A stretch of DNA of 64,000 bases from Rhodoferax sp. (GCF_012927445.1 NZ_JABBPD010000004.1:124001-188000); one strand, 5' to 3'. Counted from the stretch's first letter, positions 26,184-35,334 are shown. Made by a program: numbers and translations. Notes: generated by a model not told the origin, from the letters alone.

Positions 26184-27458
26184 ATGCCAACGCACAACGC
26201 CTCCAACCCGCTCGCCACGGTCTCGCTCTACGACGCCCGTCCTTTCTTTGAAAAGGCGCTGGTGTTTGGCGTGCAACATGGCATCCTCGATCAGCCCAAG
26301 CTGGACGCTATTTGCACCGATGCACCCAAAGGCATGGTGCAAATTGCGCGCTACCTGGGCAACGAATTCTTGCGCCCCGAGCTGGAAAAAGCCAAAGACC
26401 GCATGGTCAACCTGGTCAGCCTCTACCTGGAACAAAGCAGCGGCGGTGACTTGCGACTGGCGGCCGAGTCGCTGCGCGATCATTCGTTTTTATCGCGTTC
26501 CAAGGGTGGCTCGGACATGCTGAAAAGCTTGATTGCCATGCCGCAGAACAGCCACTTTGGCATGAATGAACGCAGTGGCTTCACCGACGAACACATTCCG
26601 CTGCTGGCCAAGTGGACGCTGCGCAGCCTGCCCGACTACCAGGTCGAACTCGCCAAACGCGAGCAGGTGGCCCAGGTGATCGATGCGGCCATTTGGCTGG
26701 CCGACGCCCTGGGCATGGAAGCGAGCGAACTGGAAGAAGCCGGCAAAGATGCCGAAGCGGTCATCCGCACCGCGCTATTGATCTTCGCGACAGGGCGCAC
26801 CGAGATGCCCGACTGGATCGCCTTTGAAAAAATGGTGCTCGCGCTGCGCAAAAAGTATGGCGCGGTCAAAGCGGACGGCAAAAGCAAGGGCAAAGTTGCG
26901 GGCAGCGCCAGCCCGCTGACTTTTACCATTGCCCTCCCGAAAAACTTGCCGGCCCAGCATCAAGCGGTGGTCGAGGCGGTGCGGCAGTCCATGCTGGCTG
27001 ATTTGCCAAAAATTCTGGACGCAGCCCTGCCCGCCAGAAAACTGTTTGACCAAACCCCGGCGTTCATGGGCCGGTATTTCTGGGTAGAAGACGGCTTGAG
27101 CGAAGTGGATCACCATGACCGCTCGGTATCCGCCGCCTGGAACAAAGCCACTGGCGAGCACAGCGATGACGGCTCGTTGCTCACCTTGTTTTTGTGCGTC
27201 GCTGCCGAGGCGGCCCCCAAAACGCTGCTGACCGAAAAAGGCGCGGCGGCATTGATCCGCAAGATCCGAAAATCCGGTTTCAAACCCGACTTGGCCAGCC
27301 ACTACATTCAGGAGCATGCGCCAGCGCAGCACCAGGACGGCTATGCCCGGCTGTGGCTGGACTTCGTGGAAGAGGCGCAGGCCACGCTGCAAAGCGACTT
27401 TGATTACGAGTTGAAAGACGCGTTAGCCCTGCTGCGGCGCGAGTGCAATGTCAAGTAA
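26184..27458 (+). CDS. Unknown 424-residue protein closing the J-domain operon
   Basis: The frame is open well upstream, but that part is antiphase to the preceding gene. The ATG at 26184, 31 bp after that gene's stop, is the sensible start. The protein is soluble and largely helical. A Lys-rich linker around 236-245 (GKSKGKVAGS) separates an N-terminal half from a C-terminal half beginning SPLTFTIALPKNLP. I recognise no family. It completes a set of four genes whose only recognisable member is the J-domain protein, so it may be a client or scaffold, which is inference. A dispersed repeat and the convergent polyphosphate enzyme follow. Confidence 0.7.
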   Translation: MPTHNASNPLATVSLYDARPFFEKALVFGVQHGILDQPKLDAICTDAPKGMVQIARYLGNEFLRPELEKAKDRMVNLVSLYLEQSSGGDLRLAAESLRDHSFLSRSKGGSDMLKSLIAMPQNSHFGMNERSGFTDEHIPLLAKWTLRSLPDYQVELAKREQVAQVIDAAIWLADALGMEASELEEAGKDAEAVIRTALLIFATGRTEMPDWIAFEKMVLALRKKYGAVKADGKSKGKVAGSASPLTFTIALPKNLPAQHQAVVEAVRQSMLADLPKILDAALPARKLFDQTPAFMGRYFWVEDGLSEVDHHDRSVSAAWNKATGEHSDDGSLLTLFLCVAAEAAPKTLLTEKGAAALIRKIRKSGFKPDLASHYIQEHAPAQHQDGYARLWLDFVEEAQATLQSDFDYELKDALALLRRECNVK

Positions 27459-27469
27459 GGTTTGGCACA

Positions 27470-27523
27470 AAAATCACCTCTAGACCCGGTAGAAATTGCG
27501 TTAGAAGCTATTAATAACATAGC
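27470..27523 (-). repeat. Dispersed Comamonadaceae-type repeat, copy e
   Basis: On the reverse strand it reads GCTATGTTATTAATAGC, a clean GCTAT/ATAGC hairpin head, then TTCTAACGCAATTTCTACCG and GGTCTAGAGGTGATTTT. It occupies the gap between two convergent genes, with the head 7 bp beyond the stop of the polyphosphate enzyme gene. Confidence 0.75.
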
Positions 27524-27530
27524 AAATAAC

Positions 27531-29111
27531 TTATGACGCGGCCCGTTTCTCGACCGACTTTGCGTGCTTCGCGGCGCGGTCCGACTTCTTGGTGCTGACC
27601 TTGGCATGGGCTTGTTCGCCCGGCATGGGCCGGCCATCGAGCTCGGCTTCAAGTCGTTCGCACAGCGTGCGCAGGATCTTGACGCGCGCGTAATTTTTGT
27701 CGTTGGCTTCCACCAGCGTCCAGGGCGCATTGCCGGTGCTGGTGCGCTCGACCATGTCGCAAATCGCCTGCTGGTAGGCGCCCCATTTTTCGCGGTTGCG
27801 CCAGTCTTCCTCGGTAATCTTGAAGCGCTTGAATTCAACCTGCTCGCGCGCCTTGAAGCGTTTGAGTTGCTCCGCCTGGCTGATCTGCAGCCAGAACTTC
27901 ACCACGATCACGCCCGCATCGGCCATTTCATGCTCGAAGTCGTTGATCTCGCTGTAGGCGCGCAGCCAATCGTTTTCACTGCAAAAACCTTCCACCCGCT
28001 CCACCAGCACCCGGCCATACCAGGTCCGGTCGAAGATGGCCACGTGGCCCTGGCGCGGCAGATAGCGCCAGAAGCGCCAGAGGTGCGGTTGTGCCCGCTC
28101 TTCATCGGTCGGGGCGCCGACCGGCGTGACCTGGTATTGCCGCGCATCCATCGCCGCGCCAATGCGCCGAATGGCGCCGCCTTTGCCCGCGGCATCAGCC
28201 CCCTCAAAAGCACAGACCAGCGCGCGGCCCTTGAAGCGCGCATCGCGCATCAGCTCAGACAGCCGGCCCTGCCATTTGGCCAGCGCATTTTCATAGGGTT
28301 TGTCCGCCAGCTTGAGCTTGAGATCCAGTTCAGAGAGCACGTTGCGGCCGTCCGTGTCCACCCGCACCATCGGCGCCACGGGCGACTCCTGCTTGTCGGT
28401 GCTGGCCAGCTTTTTCTGCATCGCCTCCAGCAAGATCTGCCCGACGGTCAAGGAGCGGTAGCGGTCGTCGGTGCCCTCCACCACGACCCACGGCGCCCAA
28501 GGCGTATTGGTAATGCGCAAAATATGCCCGGCAACGTCTTGCAGTTGGTCGTAGGTTTTGAGACGGTCCCAGTTCCATTGGGTCACGCGCCAGGCGGTGT
28601 GGGGATCGCTCTCCAGCGCTTTGAGCCGCTTCTTTTGCCCCTCTTTCGTCAAGTGAAACCAGAATTTCAGAACCAGCGCGCCCTCACTGACGAGCATGGC
28701 CTCAAAGCGGTTGATCTGGTCGGCCCGGGCATCGAGCTCCTTCAAGGAGATTTCACCCAGAATGCGCTGGCGAATCGGGTCCGAATACCAGGAGCCGGCA
28801 AAAATGCCGATCCGCCCCTTGGGCGGCAATGAGCGCCAGTAACGCCACATCGGCGGGCGTTCTCGCTCCTCATCGGTTGGCTCGGAAAACGCCAGCGTTG
28901 AAATAAACCGGGGGTCCATCCACTCGTAGAGCACATTGATGGTTTCACCTTTGCCGGCGCCATCCTGGCCACTGATCAGCACCACCACCGGAATTTTTCC
29001 ATTCTCAAACAAATCGACCTGCGCACCGAGCAGGGCGGCACGCAAAGGCGGCACCGCCGCACGGTAGCGGGCCTTGCCGATCTTGTGACCAATTTCTGCC
29101 GATTCAAACAT
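27531..29111 (-). CDS. pap: Polyphosphate:AMP phosphotransferase (two-domain PPK2)
   Basis: The 526-residue protein contains two tandem PPK2-type kinase domains. The first has the phosphate loop GQDGAGKGE near 50 and the lid region RPPMWRYWRSLPPKG. The second has EGADAAGKGG near 306 and QPHLWRFWRYLPRQG. This duplicated layout is that of class II PPK2 enzymes, which phosphorylate AMP to ADP using polyphosphate. The ATG is chosen over an adjacent TTG because GGGAG lies at good spacing. The gene appears monocistronic, with a gap of about 200 bp to the divergent chemoreceptor gene. The conserved loops look intact in both halves. Confidence 0.9.
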   Translation of the reverse strand: MFESAEIGHKIGKARYRAAVPPLRAALLGAQVDLFENGKIPVVVLISGQDGAGKGETINVLYEWMDPRFISTLAFSEPTDEERERPPMWRYWRSLPPKGRIGIFAGSWYSDPIRQRILGEISLKELDARADQINRFEAMLVSEGALVLKFWFHLTKEGQKKRLKALESDPHTAWRVTQWNWDRLKTYDQLQDVAGHILRITNTPWAPWVVVEGTDDRYRSLTVGQILLEAMQKKLASTDKQESPVAPMVRVDTDGRNVLSELDLKLKLADKPYENALAKWQGRLSELMRDARFKGRALVCAFEGADAAGKGGAIRRIGAAMDARQYQVTPVGAPTDEERAQPHLWRFWRYLPRQGHVAIFDRTWYGRVLVERVEGFCSENDWLRAYSEINDFEHEMADAGVIVVKFWLQISQAEQLKRFKAREQVEFKRFKITEEDWRNREKWGAYQQAICDMVERTSTGNAPWTLVEANDKNYARVKILRTLCERLEAELDGRPMPGEQAHAKVSTKKSDRAAKHAKSVEKRAAS

Positions 29112-29319
29112 CAAAGTTCTCCCAATTCAGTTTTGCGGTCAAGCCGCCCAGGCAAAGGCCCACACCCTGATCCCACGGCCATGCTCATTCAATCTGAGCT
29201 TGGCTTGACCCACCTCAGCTTCAGCTGCCGCAAAACAGCGATTTTTGACTTTAAGCCACGGTAAGATCATTAGCTTAATTTAGATCAATTGCTCACCCCT
29301 GCCTCCAAGGAATTACATT

Positions 29320-30894
29320 TTGCGCGTCGCTAACTTTAAAATTTGGGTTCAGCTCTTGGTCACCATTGGGGTTGCATTGCTTGTCGTCTGGTCCGGCGTG
29401 ATTGTCTGGCAAGGGTATGTCTACCGGGAAGCGGCGCTGGAACAGGCCCGCGATTTTTCGCTCAGCATGCACAACGCCACCATGGCGGGGCTGACCGGCA
29501 TGATGGTGACCGGCACTGTGGCGCAGCGCAACGTGTTCCTCGACCAGGTCAAGCAGCTCGGCTCGATTCGCGACGTCCGTGTCCTGCGCGGGGAAAACGT
29601 CACCAAGCTCTTTGGCCCCGGCACCGCCACGGACGACGGTAATCCCGACGAACTCGAAAAACAGGTGCTGCAAAGTGGCAAAGAAATCATCCGGGTCGAA
29701 TCCGACAGCAAGGGGGAGTATCTGCGCGCCGTGCGGCCCACGCTGGCACTGAAAAACTCGCTCGGCAAGGATTGCACCTCCTGCCACATGGTGGCGGAAC
29801 AGACGGTGCTGGGCGTCGTCAGCATGAAAGTCTCGCTGGACCAGGTCAATGCAGGCCTCGCCGATCAGCGTTTTAAATCAATTTTGGCCGCCCTCATCAC
29901 CTGTATTCCGGTGCTGATGTTGATCTACCCGTTCATTCGTAAAGTCATCACCCAGCCGCTGGAGTTCGGGGTCAAGGTAGCGCGGGGCATTGCCGCCGGT
30001 GATTTGACACAAAAAATCGCAGTCAACTCACACAACGAAATGGGGGAACTGCAGAAGGCGTTGAAAGACATGAATGAAAGCCTGGTGCGGATCGTCGGCC
30101 AGGTGCGTCTTGGTACCGACACCATCTTTAGCGCCTCCAGTGATATTGCCAATGGCAATTCGGATTTATCCGCCCGGACCGAATTGCAGGCTGGCTCCCT
30201 GGAAAAGACCGCCACCTCCATGCAAGACCTCACTTCCACGGTCAATCAAAATGCGAACAATGCACGCCGGGCCAACCAGCTCGCCATCTCAGCATCCGAA
30301 GTCGCGGTCAAAGGCGGCGCCGTCGTCTCGCAAGTAGTGAACACCATGGAGTCCATCAATGCGTCCTCCAAAAAGATTGTCGACATCATTGATGTGATTG
30401 ATGGCATCGCCTTCCAGACCAATATTCTGGCGCTGAATGCCGCGGTCGAAGCCGCTCGCGCAGGGGAACAAGGACGCGGCTTTGCCGTCGTCGCCTCGGA
30501 AGTCCGCAGTCTGGCGCAGCGTTCTGCGGCGGCGGCCAAAGAGATCAAAACCTTGATCGGCGACTCGGTCGAAAAAGTCGGCGCAGGCACCACCCTGGTC
30601 CATCAGGCGGGCACCACCATGACCGAAATCGTGGACAGCATCCGTCACGTCACCGACATCATGGGCGAAATTGCCGCCGCCAGCGCCGAACAGACCACCG
30701 GCATCGAGCGCGTCAACGATGCAATCGCCGAAATGGACAACGTCACCCAACAAAATGCCTCCCTGGTCGAAGAGGCGGCTGCCGCGGCGCAGTCGCTGCA
30801 GGATCAGGCGGCGCACCTGGAAGGAGTCGTCAGCGTCTTCAAGCTGGAGGGAATGCCAACCCTCCGTATTGGCAACACTAAACCCGCCCGTTAA
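29320..30894 (+). CDS. Methyl-accepting chemotaxis protein with periplasmic c-type heme motif
   Basis: The 524-residue receptor has a membrane segment (about 11-32), a periplasmic domain of about 155 residues, a second membrane segment (about 188-208), a HAMP domain (about 210-262) and a long signalling coiled coil. The signalling tip is recognisable in IDVIDGIAFQTNILALNAAVEAARAGEQGRGFAVVA, written here only as a family landmark around residues 350-390. A CxxCH motif (Cys152, Cys155, His156) near the end of the periplasmic domain predicts one covalently bound heme. Heme-bearing chemoreceptors are known from metal-reducing bacteria and sense redox potential or small gases. The start is TTG with AAGGAA upstream. 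No CheB/CheR-binding C-terminal pentapeptide is present. Confidence 0.85.
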   Translation: MRVANFKIWVQLLVTIGVALLVVWSGVIVWQGYVYREAALEQARDFSLSMHNATMAGLTGMMVTGTVAQRNVFLDQVKQLGSIRDVRVLRGENVTKLFGPGTATDDGNPDELEKQVLQSGKEIIRVESDSKGEYLRAVRPTLALKNSLGKDCTSCHMVAEQTVLGVVSMKVSLDQVNAGLADQRFKSILAALITCIPVLMLIYPFIRKVITQPLEFGVKVARGIAAGDLTQKIAVNSHNEMGELQKALKDMNESLVRIVGQVRLGTDTIFSASSDIANGNSDLSARTELQAGSLEKTATSMQDLTSTVNQNANNARRANQLAISASEVAVKGGAVVSQVVNTMESINASSKKIVDIIDVIDGIAFQTNILALNAAVEAARAGEQGRGFAVVASEVRSLAQRSAAAAKEIKTLIGDSVEKVGAGTTLVHQAGTTMTEIVDSIRHVTDIMGEIAAASAEQTTGIERVNDAIAEMDNVTQQNASLVEEAAAAAQSLQDQAAHLEGVVSVFKLEGMPTLRIGNTKPAR

Positions 30895-31103
30895 ACCTGG
30901 CGATGTGGCGGGCTTGCCCCGCCTGTCCTTGGGGCACAGCGCTCGGCGGCGGCGCGGCATGTGTCCGCTGCTGTATCCCGGGTTGGTCCGCTGAATCGCC
31001 TCACATCAGCTTGCCATCTTTACCATTGCTTCACTGAACTTCAACCCAATTGAGGGTTCAAAGAGTCATGATGCCCCGTGCATATGGCTTTAATAGTGAA
31101 ATT

Positions 31104-31757
31104 ATGAAAAAGCTGCTTCTTTTATCTGCTGCGCTGCTGTCAAGCGGGCTGGGTCTGGCCCAGGAGGTGGGTCGTGTGATTTCGGCAACCCCCATCATTC
31201 AACAGGTTGGCGTGCCAAGAAATGTGTGCTCCATGGAGCAGGTGGTCGTCCAACAGCCCAAGTCGGGGGCGGGGGCGCTCATTGGTGCCATCGCAGGTGG
31301 CGCCATGGGCAACGCCGTCGGTAGCGGCGGGGGTAAGGCCGCAGCCACCATGCTGGGCATCTTTGGCGGCGCGGTTGTGGGCGACCGGGTGGAGGGATCG
31401 CCCTCGGCCCAGGTCCAGAACGTGCAACGGTGTGGAACCCAGACCTTTTACGAGAACCGTCCGGTGGCGTACAACGTCGTTTATGAATATGCCGGCAAAG
31501 AGTACAGCGTGCAAATGCCTTCCGACCCGGGGCCGACCATCGCTCTGCAAATCGCCCCGGTGGGCGCCAGCGCCCCAATGGCAGCGCCGTCAGGCATCAT
31601 GACCTATCAACAGCAAGGCGATGGACAACCCGCCAATGTGCTGGTGGCACCCGCCGTTTACCCGGGGTATTACGTCCGCCCTTATTACCCGCCGGTCGGG
31701 GTGGAACTTGATTTTGGCTATGGGGACGGCTACCGCGGCCGCCGTCATTGGCGTTAA
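31104..31757 (+). CDS. Exported glycine-zipper protein
   Basis: The 217-residue protein starts at the ATG giving a clean signal peptide (MKKLLLLSAALLSSG); a longer frame begins at 31050 without purpose. A glycine-zipper segment (GALIGAIAGGAMGNAVGSGG and the following GGAVVG region, about 57-95) is typical of outer-membrane 17-kDa-antigen-like proteins. The C-terminus is rich in Tyr, Pro and Gly (YPGYYVRPYYPP). Cys42 and Cys111 are candidates for a disulfide. It lacks a lipobox, so it is probably periplasmic or outer-membrane associated. The upstream 30895-31103 region holds only a GC-rich hairpin (30907-30923). Confidence 0.75.
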   Translation: MKKLLLLSAALLSSGLGLAQEVGRVISATPIIQQVGVPRNVCSMEQVVVQQPKSGAGALIGAIAGGAMGNAVGSGGGKAAATMLGIFGGAVVGDRVEGSPSAQVQNVQRCGTQTFYENRPVAYNVVYEYAGKEYSVQMPSDPGPTIALQIAPVGASAPMAAPSGIMTYQQQGDGQPANVLVAPAVYPGYYVRPYYPPVGVELDFGYGDGYRGRRHWR

Positions 31758-31761
31758 GCAT

Positions 31762-31816
31762 AAAATGGGCTTCCAGCCGCCGTTGATATTGCGCAAGCAG
31801 CTATAAATTAAATAGC
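31762..31816 (-). repeat. Dispersed Comamonadaceae-type repeat, copy f
   Basis: On the reverse strand it reads GCTATTTAATTTATAGC, then TGCTTGCGCAATATCAACGG and CGGCTGGAAGCCCATTTT. Its far end lies 5 bp after the stop of the glycine-zipper gene. Confidence 0.75.
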
Positions 31817-32014
31817 ACTCAAGGCTGGGCTGGAAGCAGCGATACAAGCAGACAGCCGGCCCGTCAAATGACGACGCCAACCCGGTCGAACGAATTTCCA
31901 GCCAACGAGGCAGCCGTCGCATCAAACCGACGGCTTGGTTCTGTGGTTTTGGCGCTTCAAACTGGCCCATCTGTTAAAACACCTGATATCAATTTTTTCC
32001 GTAGTACCAAGCCG

Positions 32015-33235
32015 ATGCCTAACTCTTCTCCCATTGTCACCCAAGACCCCCTCACCGGCGCACAGCCGGTTATCCGCTGGACCGAGGCGGGCGAAGAGTG
32101 TTCCGCGCTCTGGCGCTCAGAACGCGGCGCTCCACCGCCCAAGCGCGTCATTCTGGCGGATGACACCACCACGGCCGACACCGCCTACCGCCTGGCCTGC
32201 GAAGGCACGGCCTTGCTGTGGCGTGGCGATTTCCAGAATGCCAAGCAATTGCTGCAGGCACTGGCCCGGCGCGCCGACAATGTCCCCGCCCGCAAACGTA
32301 AGAAAGCCGCCGAAGTGGTGGCGGTGGCCGATGCTTTTCACAAGCACCGGCTGGCCCAGTCGCAGCGGGCCCGCATGCTGGGCATGCTGCTGATCCCGTT
32401 CAATGCGGACTACAGCATTCCCTTGCGCCGCGCCCCCGATGCCAAAGTAGCCTGTGCCGAGGCCTGGGGCCCGGCCGATGAGGCAGCGGGCGCTTCGGTA
32501 GCGTCGCTGCGTGAATTGCTGGGCATCACCAGCGCCCACGAATGGCGCCGGGTCGGGGTAGAAATTCCGGCGCTTGGTGAGCCCCCGCACAATCGGATTC
32601 ACCCCCATTACGGCGTTTTTTCGCCGGTGCGCGGGGAGTACATCCATCTCGTCGCCACGGTCCACTTGCCCAAAAAATTGGCCGGGCAAGCAACGCTGGT
32701 GGCATTTGATATTGGCACCGGCACCGGTGTACTGTCGGCGGTGCTGGTTCGTCGTGGCGTCGATCAGGTGGTGGCCACCGATCAGGATCCGAGAGCGCTG
32801 GCCTGCGCCCGCGAAAACCTCGCCAAGCTGAACATGCTGGACAAAGTGCAGGTGGTGCAGGCGGATCTCTTCCCCGAAGGCCGTGCCTCGCTGGTGGTGT
32901 GTAACCCGCCCTGGATCCCCGCGCGGCCCAGCTCGCCGCTGGAACACTCGGTATACGACGAAGGGGGTCGCATGCTGACGGGCTTTCTCAAGGGCTTGAG
33001 CGCACACCTGGCCCCCAAAGGTGAGGGTTGGCTGATCTTGTCTGATCTGGCCGAACGCTTGGGTTTGCGTTCGCGTGAAGAGCTGCTGGCCATGTTCGAG
33101 AGTAACGGCTTGAAAGTGGTCAGCCGCATTGATGCCAAGCCGCAGCACGCCAAAGCGGCCGACACCACAGATGCGTTGCACGATGCGCGTTCGCGCGAAG
33201 TGACCTCGCTCTGGCGCCTGGCGGTGGCGGGTTAA
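32015..33235 (+). CDS. HemK/PrmC-like class I methyltransferase
   Basis: The protein of about 406 residues has a non-catalytic helical N-terminal half followed by a Rossmann methyltransferase domain. The domain has AFDIGTGTGVLSAVL (motif I, near 231) and TDQDPRALACAREN. The tetrapeptide NPPW is the signature of enzymes that methylate exocyclic amino groups of bases or glutamine side chains. The substrate cannot be read from sequence; protein or RNA are the likely choices. The start is uncertain: ATG at 32015 is preferred because the upstream in-frame part (from 31868) is AT-richer and low in conservation signals. No clear ribosome binding site is seen at either. Confidence 0.75.
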   Translation: MPNSSPIVTQDPLTGAQPVIRWTEAGEECSALWRSERGAPPPKRVILADDTTTADTAYRLACEGTALLWRGDFQNAKQLLQALARRADNVPARKRKKAAEVVAVADAFHKHRLAQSQRARMLGMLLIPFNADYSIPLRRAPDAKVACAEAWGPADEAAGASVASLRELLGITSAHEWRRVGVEIPALGEPPHNRIHPHYGVFSPVRGEYIHLVATVHLPKKLAGQATLVAFDIGTGTGVLSAVLVRRGVDQVVATDQDPRALACARENLAKLNMLDKVQVVQADLFPEGRASLVVCNPPWIPARPSSPLEHSVYDEGGRMLTGFLKGLSAHLAPKGEGWLILSDLAERLGLRSREELLAMFESNGLKVVSRIDAKPQHAKAADTTDALHDARSREVTSLWRLAVAG

Positions 33236-33252
33236 GCAGACGACGCGCAATA

Positions 33253-33271
33253 GCCCGCGTGAAGCGCGGGC
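33253..33271. terminator. GC-rich hairpin without T tract
   Basis: GCCCGCG-TGAAG-CGCGGGC forms a 7-bp perfect stem, 18 bp after the methyltransferase stop. The absence of a T run makes intrinsic termination weak, so it may only stabilise transcript ends. Confidence 0.35.
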
Positions 33272-33316
33272 GCTTGAATCAAGTGAAAATTCGCGCCTCC
33301 TTTAACGAAAGAATCC

Positions 33317-33826
33317 ATGACCAACGTCATCTACGCCACTTCCATTCCCGTCTTCAAGCAGATGCTGGGTGGGCTCAAACAGGTGTTGAGCAAAGCCGAA
33401 GCGCACGCGACCGCGAAAAAAATTGACCCCAACGCGCTGCTGCAAGCGCGTCTGTACCCGGACATGTTCCCGCTGTTACGCCAGGTGCAGGTGGCGACCG
33501 ACTTTGCCAAAAGCGTGTCGGCACGGCTGGCCGGCGTCGAGGTGCCAAAACTGGAAGATGCCGAACAGACCTTTGCCGATCTGCAGGCGCGCATCGACAC
33601 GGTGCTGGCGTTCCTGGACGGGCTGGAACCCAGCAAGTTTGATGACGCTGCCACGCGCGAAATCGTCACCCAGGCTGGCACGCCGAAAGAAAAGCGTTTC
33701 ACCGGCCAGTCGTATCTGCTCAATTACGGCCTGCCACACTTCTTTTTTCACACCACCACGGCTTACGCCATCCTGCGCCACAACGGCGTCGAGGTGGGCA
33801 AGAAAGACTACATCGGCAGCTATTAA
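33317..33826 (+). CDS. DUF1993-family protein
   Basis: The 169-residue protein matches the DUF1993 pattern in my memory: an all-helical protein with DPNALLQARLYPDMFPL near 37-53, and a histidine-containing stretch LPHFFFHTTTAYAILRHNGV near 139-158. The family is related to the DinB-like four-helix bundles. Its molecular function is not known. AACGAAAG lies before the start. It stands alone between the methyltransferase and Hsp15 genes. Confidence 0.8.
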   Translation: MTNVIYATSIPVFKQMLGGLKQVLSKAEAHATAKKIDPNALLQARLYPDMFPLLRQVQVATDFAKSVSARLAGVEVPKLEDAEQTFADLQARIDTVLAFLDGLEPSKFDDAATREIVTQAGTPKEKRFTGQSYLLNYGLPHFFFHTTTAYAILRHNGVEVGKKDYIGSY

Positions 33827-33919
33827 GCGTACCGTTTTTCGGGACAACCTTAAGACCCGTAGCCACATTAGCCATCAAAAAACTCGCAGACACCAAGCGT
33901 TGGAGCAAAATACAGAGCG

Positions 33920-34312
33920 ATGGAACGACTTCGAATAGACAAGTGGTTATGGGCCGCACGTTTTTACAAGACCCGGTCTCTGGCGTCAGACGAGATCGTC
34001 AAAGGACGCGTCCACGTCAACGAACAGGTTGCCAAGCCGTCCCGCGAAATCAAGGTCGGCGATACGGTAGTGATGCGTCAGGGCCCGGTCATCCGGACAG
34101 TCACGGTACTCGGCATCAGCCAGCAACGTGGCTCGGCCCCCGTGGCACAACAGTTGTATGCCGAGACCCAGGACAGTATTCTGGAACGGGAACGAGCCGC
34201 CGAGCAACGTCGTTTGGCAAGTGAGCCAGCACAGACCATTGAGCATGGCCGGCCGACCAAACGCGACCGACGCGATATCCAGAAAGCCTGGAGCACGTCG
34301 AGTGACGCATGA
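33920..34312 (+). CDS. hslR: S4-domain RNA-binding heat-shock protein Hsp15
   Basis: The 130-residue protein has an N-terminal S4 RNA-binding domain (RIDKWLWAARFYKTRSLA, residues 5-22, through VGDTVVMRQG). A basic helical C-terminal tail follows, rich in Arg and Glu and ending in RPTKRDRRDIQKAW. In characterised bacteria Hsp15 binds stalled 50S subunits that carry a nascent chain and returns them to translation. It is the expected length. The exported peroxidase gene follows after 10 bp. Confidence 0.9.
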   Translation: MERLRIDKWLWAARFYKTRSLASDEIVKGRVHVNEQVAKPSREIKVGDTVVMRQGPVIRTVTVLGISQQRGSAPVAQQLYAETQDSILERERAAEQRRLASEPAQTIEHGRPTKRDRRDIQKAWSTSSDA

Positions 34313-34322
34313 GTAAGCACCT

Positions 34323-34907
34323 ATGAAACTTCACCAAATCATCTCTTTTGCATGCCTCTTCGGGGTCACCGCTTTCGGCATCCTGCCCCGCGCCATGGCA
34401 CAGACAGCCGCAGCGACGGCCTGCCCGGCGATCCTGCAACAGCAATTTCCCCGGCTGCAGGACGAAGCGCCGCAAAGCCTGTGTCAGTACGCCGGCAAGG
34501 TGGTGCTGGTGGTGAATACGGCCAGCTACTGTGGTTTTACCAAACAGTATGAGGGGCTGGAAGCCCTCTATGCCCAATACCAGGCCAGGGGCTTGGTGGT
34601 GCTGGGTTTCCCCTCGAATGATTTCGGCAAGCAGGAGCCGGGTTCCAGCAAAGAAATAGCCGACTTCTGTTTCAACACCTATGGCGTCAAGTTTCCGATG
34701 TTTTCCAAGTCAGTGGTCTCCGGCGCGGGCCGCAATCCGCTGTATGCGTCGCTGCTCAAGGCCACGGGTAAGTCACCCCAATGGAATTTTCATAAATACC
34801 TGATTGACCGCAGCGGCAAGGGAGTCACCAGCTTCCCCAGCAAAATCGAGCCCGACAACCAAGGCTTTGTCATCGCCATCGAAAAAGCCTTGAGTCAGAA
34901 GCTTTAG
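34323..34907 (+). CDS. Exported glutathione-peroxidase-family protein
   Basis: The 194-residue protein has a signal peptide (about 1-26, ending in AMA) and a glutathione peroxidase fold. The peroxidatic cysteine is Cys70 in NTASYCGFT, Gln104 lies in FGKQEPG, and the conserved WNFHKYLID segment is near 151-159. A second cysteine in DFCFNTYGV is a likely resolving residue, so a thioredoxin-type reductant is more probable than glutathione. It should reduce peroxides in the periplasm. Its start is 10 bp after hslR, which suggests co-transcription. Confidence 0.88.
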   Translation: MKLHQIISFACLFGVTAFGILPRAMAQTAAATACPAILQQQFPRLQDEAPQSLCQYAGKVVLVVNTASYCGFTKQYEGLEALYAQYQARGLVVLGFPSNDFGKQEPGSSKEIADFCFNTYGVKFPMFSKSVVSGAGRNPLYASLLKATGKSPQWNFHKYLIDRSGKGVTSFPSKIEPDNQGFVIAIEKALSQKL

Positions 34908-35019
34908 TTCTGCATCGAAGAGAGACAAACGTTTGTTGGATATTTTTCAATACCGAGATAAGTATTTTGTGTTGCAGGTCAACCCTCCTGCGCACGCATG
35001 GAAGTTAGTAGGCTAAGTT

Positions 35020-35334
35020 ATGCCAGAAAAAAAAATCATCGGCTTTCCTGATCTCAACCACAGCACAGAGTTTCCGGCCACGCGCCCCATGATGCTGAAT
35101 GAACTGCCACGACTGGCCCGCATTGACCATGAAATGGCAATCATCAGAGCACACCATGCACGCATCGCGAACGCTATCGAAATGTTTTGGGGTCACAAGG
35201 ACTGCGTGGAGTACCTGCAACAATTGATTCTCAACGGTGGCGACGGCTTCGGCAAAGCGAGAGTCGGGTTCAAGCATGAGGTGCTGTCAGCCCTCATCAA
35301 CCTCACCACCCTGCACGAGATTCGGAAAAACTGA
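35020..35334 (+). CDS. Small protein of unknown function
   Basis: The 104-residue protein has no signal peptide or membrane segment and I do not recognise it. It is predicted helical from about residue 25 on, with a His-rich patch (IIRAHHARIANAIEMFWGH) around 41-59. One cysteine occurs, in KDCVEYLQQL. The region is AT-richer than the flanks, and an AT-rich intergenic stretch of about 110 bp precedes it. Its stop is 37 bp from the stop of convergent parC. It could be an accessory gene acquired recently. Confidence 0.55.
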   Translation: MPEKKIIGFPDLNHSTEFPATRPMMLNELPRLARIDHEMAIIRAHHARIANAIEMFWGHKDCVEYLQQLILNGGDGFGKARVGFKHEVLSALINLTTLHEIRKN

